Source of the DNA: DASSUW01 sp963811895
GTDB taxonomy: Bacteria > Actinomycetota > Thermoleophilia > Solirubrobacterales > Solirubrobacteraceae
Reading direction: 5' to 3'
Length of the DNA: 64,000 bases
Assembly (NCBI GenBank): GCA_963811895.1
Contig: CAWETE010000015.1
Span: 248,001 to 312,000, forward strand
A program made the translations under genes and the position numbers. The notes beneath the pieces were generated by a model. It was not told where the DNA came from, ran no database searches, and saw only the letters and a program-made list of their open reading frames with translations. Shown in pieces: positions 62,329 through 64,000 of the stretch. Every line of letters starts with the position of its first letter. The stretch's first letter is position 1.

Positions 62329-63804
62329 CTACTGGATGTGCTCGGCAGCCACGGGGACGTGCGCGCCGTTCTGCGACGCGCCGCGCGGTCGCGCCGGCGG
62401 CCGCAACGGAGCGGTCATGGCCGTGCGCACGATCTCGGGGAGCTCGGACGGCGCGCAGATGACGACGAGACCCAGGCCGCGGAGGCCGAGGGCGTCGACG
62501 AGGCGCCGCGCCGCCGCGGCGTCCGCGGACGTGGCGACGTCGAGCCGGGCGACGAGGACGACCGCGGCGGACCGCGCGGCCAGCGGCCGCAGCCGGGCTC
62601 CGCGTGCTACGCGCGGGGCCTCGACGACGACGTAGCGGTACTCGCCGCCCTTGAGCTCGTCGAGCTGCTCATCGATGTCGTCGCACCACACGGTCGCCAC
62701 GTCGTACGGCGCGCGGCGGCGGCTGTCCGCGTCGGCGAACCGCACGAGCACCGTTGCGTGCCCGCCCCAGGTGAGCGAGCGCGCGAGCCCTGCGGCCGCC
62801 TGCGCGGCGCCGCCGGAATCGTCGATGCCGTGCACCAGCACGATGCGCTGGCCGCGCGCGGGCAGGGCGCTGCGGACAGCGCCCTGGAGCGCAGCCTCCT
62901 CGATCACTGCCTGATCGATCGCCTGCAGCTCCCGGTGCCGGCGGCCCAGCGCGCTGCGCAGCCTCTCCCACGGCCCCGCCGAGGCCACGGGCAGCGCGGC
63001 GAGCAGCGGGAGTCCGGTCACGCGGGTCAGACCGGCGACATCCAGCCGCGCCGGCCTGACCTGGTCGCGGGCGATCGCCACGAGCACGGCGACCAGCAGG
63101 GCCGAGAGGAAGGCCAGCAGTGCGCTGCGAAGCGGGCGCGGGGCATACGGAGCGTCCGGCGTGGGGGCGCGCTGGACGACCCGCAGCCCCGAGCCCGCGG
63201 TGGCGGCGGTCACCGCCAGCTCGCTGAGACGCTCGCGCATCGCCTCGAGCGTCGCGGCCGGGGCGCCGAGCGTGCGCAGACGGTCGATCTCGTCGGCCAG
63301 GCGCTCGCGGGCGCGAGCCGCGAGGCGTCCCTGTATGCGGTCGCGCTCGGCGACGAAGGTCTCGGCGACGGTGTTCGCGATCTGCCGGCTGCGCGCCGCG
63401 TCCTCGGCGGTGGCCACGACGTCGAGCATGCTCGCGGCTGGATCGAAGCTCGCCGACACGCGCGGCTCGAGCGTCTCCGCGGACTCGCCGGGGAGGCGCC
63501 GGGCGGCCTCGCCGAGCACCTGCGGTGCCGTGACGAGCTCCGCATCGGTGGCCAGCTGCCGATCCGCCGTCTCGATGTCGACCAGGAGACCGGGGCCGGG
63601 ATCGTTCGCGATCCGGGCGGTCGCGCGGTAGCGGTCGGGCGACAGCAGCGACACGACGAGCACGAGCACCGTGACGAGCCCGACGACCGCCGCGACGCCG
63701 CGGGCGCTCCGCCGGACTGCGATGGCGACGCGCCGCAGGTCGACCGGCGGGTCGTCGGGAGGGTCCGGGGGCGGCCCGTCGTGTGCGGTGCGCTGCTCGG
63801 TCAT
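62329..63804 (-). CDS. Wzz/Wzc-like polysaccharide co-polymerase with a degenerate ATPase domain
   Basis: This 491-residue protein has a proline-rich start, membrane helices near 36-54 and 227-244 with a Wzz-type outer region between them (DRYRATARIANDPG, then a coiled coil at about 140-205), and a cytoplasmic BY-kinase-like domain. The P-loop that should read GEGKS/T is HGIDDSGGAAQ (about 325-335) without the lysine, and there is no tyrosine-rich tail, so kinase activity is unlikely. It should set chain length of the polysaccharide. First gene of the minus-strand glycan unit. Confidence 0.85.
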   Translation of the reverse strand: MTEQRTAHDGPPPDPPDDPPVDLRRVAIAVRRSARGVAAVVGLVTVLVLVVSLLSPDRYRATARIANDPGPGLLVDIETADRQLATDAELVTAPQVLGEAARRLPGESAETLEPRVSASFDPAASMLDVVATAEDAARSRQIANTVAETFVAERDRIQGRLAARARERLADEIDRLRTLGAPAATLEAMRERLSELAVTAATAGSGLRVVQRAPTPDAPYAPRPLRSALLAFLSALLVAVLVAIARDQVRPARLDVAGLTRVTGLPLLAALPVASAGPWERLRSALGRRHRELQAIDQAVIEEAALQGAVRSALPARGQRIVLVHGIDDSGGAAQAAAGLARSLTWGGHATVLVRFADADSRRRAPYDVATVWCDDIDEQLDELKGGEYRYVVVEAPRVARGARLRPLAARSAAVVLVARLDVATSADAAAARRLVDALGLRGLGLVVICAPSELPEIVRTAMTAPLRPPARPRGASQNGAHVPVAAEHIQ

Positions 63805-64000
63805 GTCCCGGCCGACGGGGCGAGCTCAGCCCGCCCACGCTGGGGTCGCGACGCTAGTCCGCAGGCGTTAGTTCCCTGTTGGCCGGGGGCGGGTGTCACA
63901 CAATTAACCTTGCACTCAGTCGTTGTTGTGTACTAAAGCTTGATTTTGAACCTCTCGGCTGCAGACGGCGTAATGGACGGTGAGCGGGACGACAGGACGG
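63805..64000 (-). promoter_or_regulatory. AT-rich regulatory region upstream of the polysaccharide genes
   Basis: No gene was recognised in these 196 bp. The stretch about 63,895-63,955 is far richer in A and T than anything nearby, with ACACAA and TTGTGT arms (about 28 bp apart) and TAGTAC as a possible minus-strand -10, which would give a leader of over 120 nt for the Wzz-like gene. A short plus-strand frame starting with ATG at 63973 runs off the window and could open another gene, but it is too short to support. Confidence 0.4.

Overview
The window is very GC-rich (third codon positions are almost all G or C) and gene-dense, with short or overlapping gene junctions. It looks like a chromosomal segment of an actinobacterium. 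Coenzyme F420 biosynthesis with a fused FbiC, an ethylmalonyl-CoA pathway (Ccr, Ecm, MeaB), a DEDD-exonuclease/UvrC-like fusion and a 2-oxoacid:ferredoxin oxidoreductase all fit that. A Thermoleophilia (Solirubrobacterales-like) origin is my best guess, but it is an inference from gene content, not a phylogenetic result. No rRNA, tRNA, CRISPR array, integrase or transposase gene was seen.

Layout. 0-9 kb: a hydrolase tail, a protease-nuclease fusion, an operon ecm / secreted propeller protein / meaB, an MBL hydrolase, ClpS, and ccr with a small barrel-like protein. 9-13.5 kb: a CorA-type channel and the sulfate assimilation set cysH-cysD-cysNC. 13.5-20 kb: an HtrA-like protease, two lipoproteins, the exonuclease/UvrC protein, a USP-like protein, YgfZ and small unknowns. 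20-23 kb: korA-korB behind a striking 25-bp palindrome. 23-28 kb: secreted proteins (M28 peptidase, SCO family, two beta-propellers, a trypsin-like protease). 28-30.6 kb: a DrrA/DrrB-type ABC exporter and its divergent TetR regulator, all full of frameshifts. 30.6-40.3 kb: a THI5-like binding protein, aquaporin, fbiC, a PhoD-like phosphatase, an ECF sigma factor, an HxlR regulator, then cofE-cofC-cofD-npdG. 40.3-48.8 kb: SDR, HMG-CoA lyase, MurB, a Crp-like protein, enoyl-CoA hydratase, a Rieske protein, a membrane protein and an acyl-CoA carboxylase beta subunit. 48.8-63.8 kb: a surface-polysaccharide locus with WbaP-type initiating transferase, glycosyltransferases, Wzx-like flippase, Wzy-like polymerase, Wzz-like co-polymerase, nucleotidyltransferase, aminotransferase, deacetylase, two FemAB/GNAT-like proteins and a beta-helix protein.

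How genes work together. Ccr makes ethylmalonyl-CoA, Ecm rearranges it with B12, and MeaB is the chaperone of such mutases; HMG-CoA lyase, crotonase and the acyl-CoA carboxylase fit the same acyl-CoA economy. FbiC, CofC/FbiD, CofD and CofE build F420, which NpdG links to NADP. The polysaccharide genes form a Wzx/Wzy-type pathway.

Recurring signals. About two dozen genes that open a transcription unit have a TANNNT hexamer (most often TAGCCT) 6-12 nt before the start codon and usually no Shine-Dalgarno sequence, which suggests widespread leaderless transcription. Within operons, 4-bp GTGA or ATGA overlaps are the rule. Two copies of a REPIN-like inverted element with GGGGTCTGACCCC arms lie 30 kb apart. 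Several genes carry apparent frameshifts (about 4.1, 24.0, 27.9-30.6, 33.2/33.6 and 50.1-50.2 kb). Reading-frame continuity and base composition across the breaks suggest sequencing indels rather than decay in most cases.
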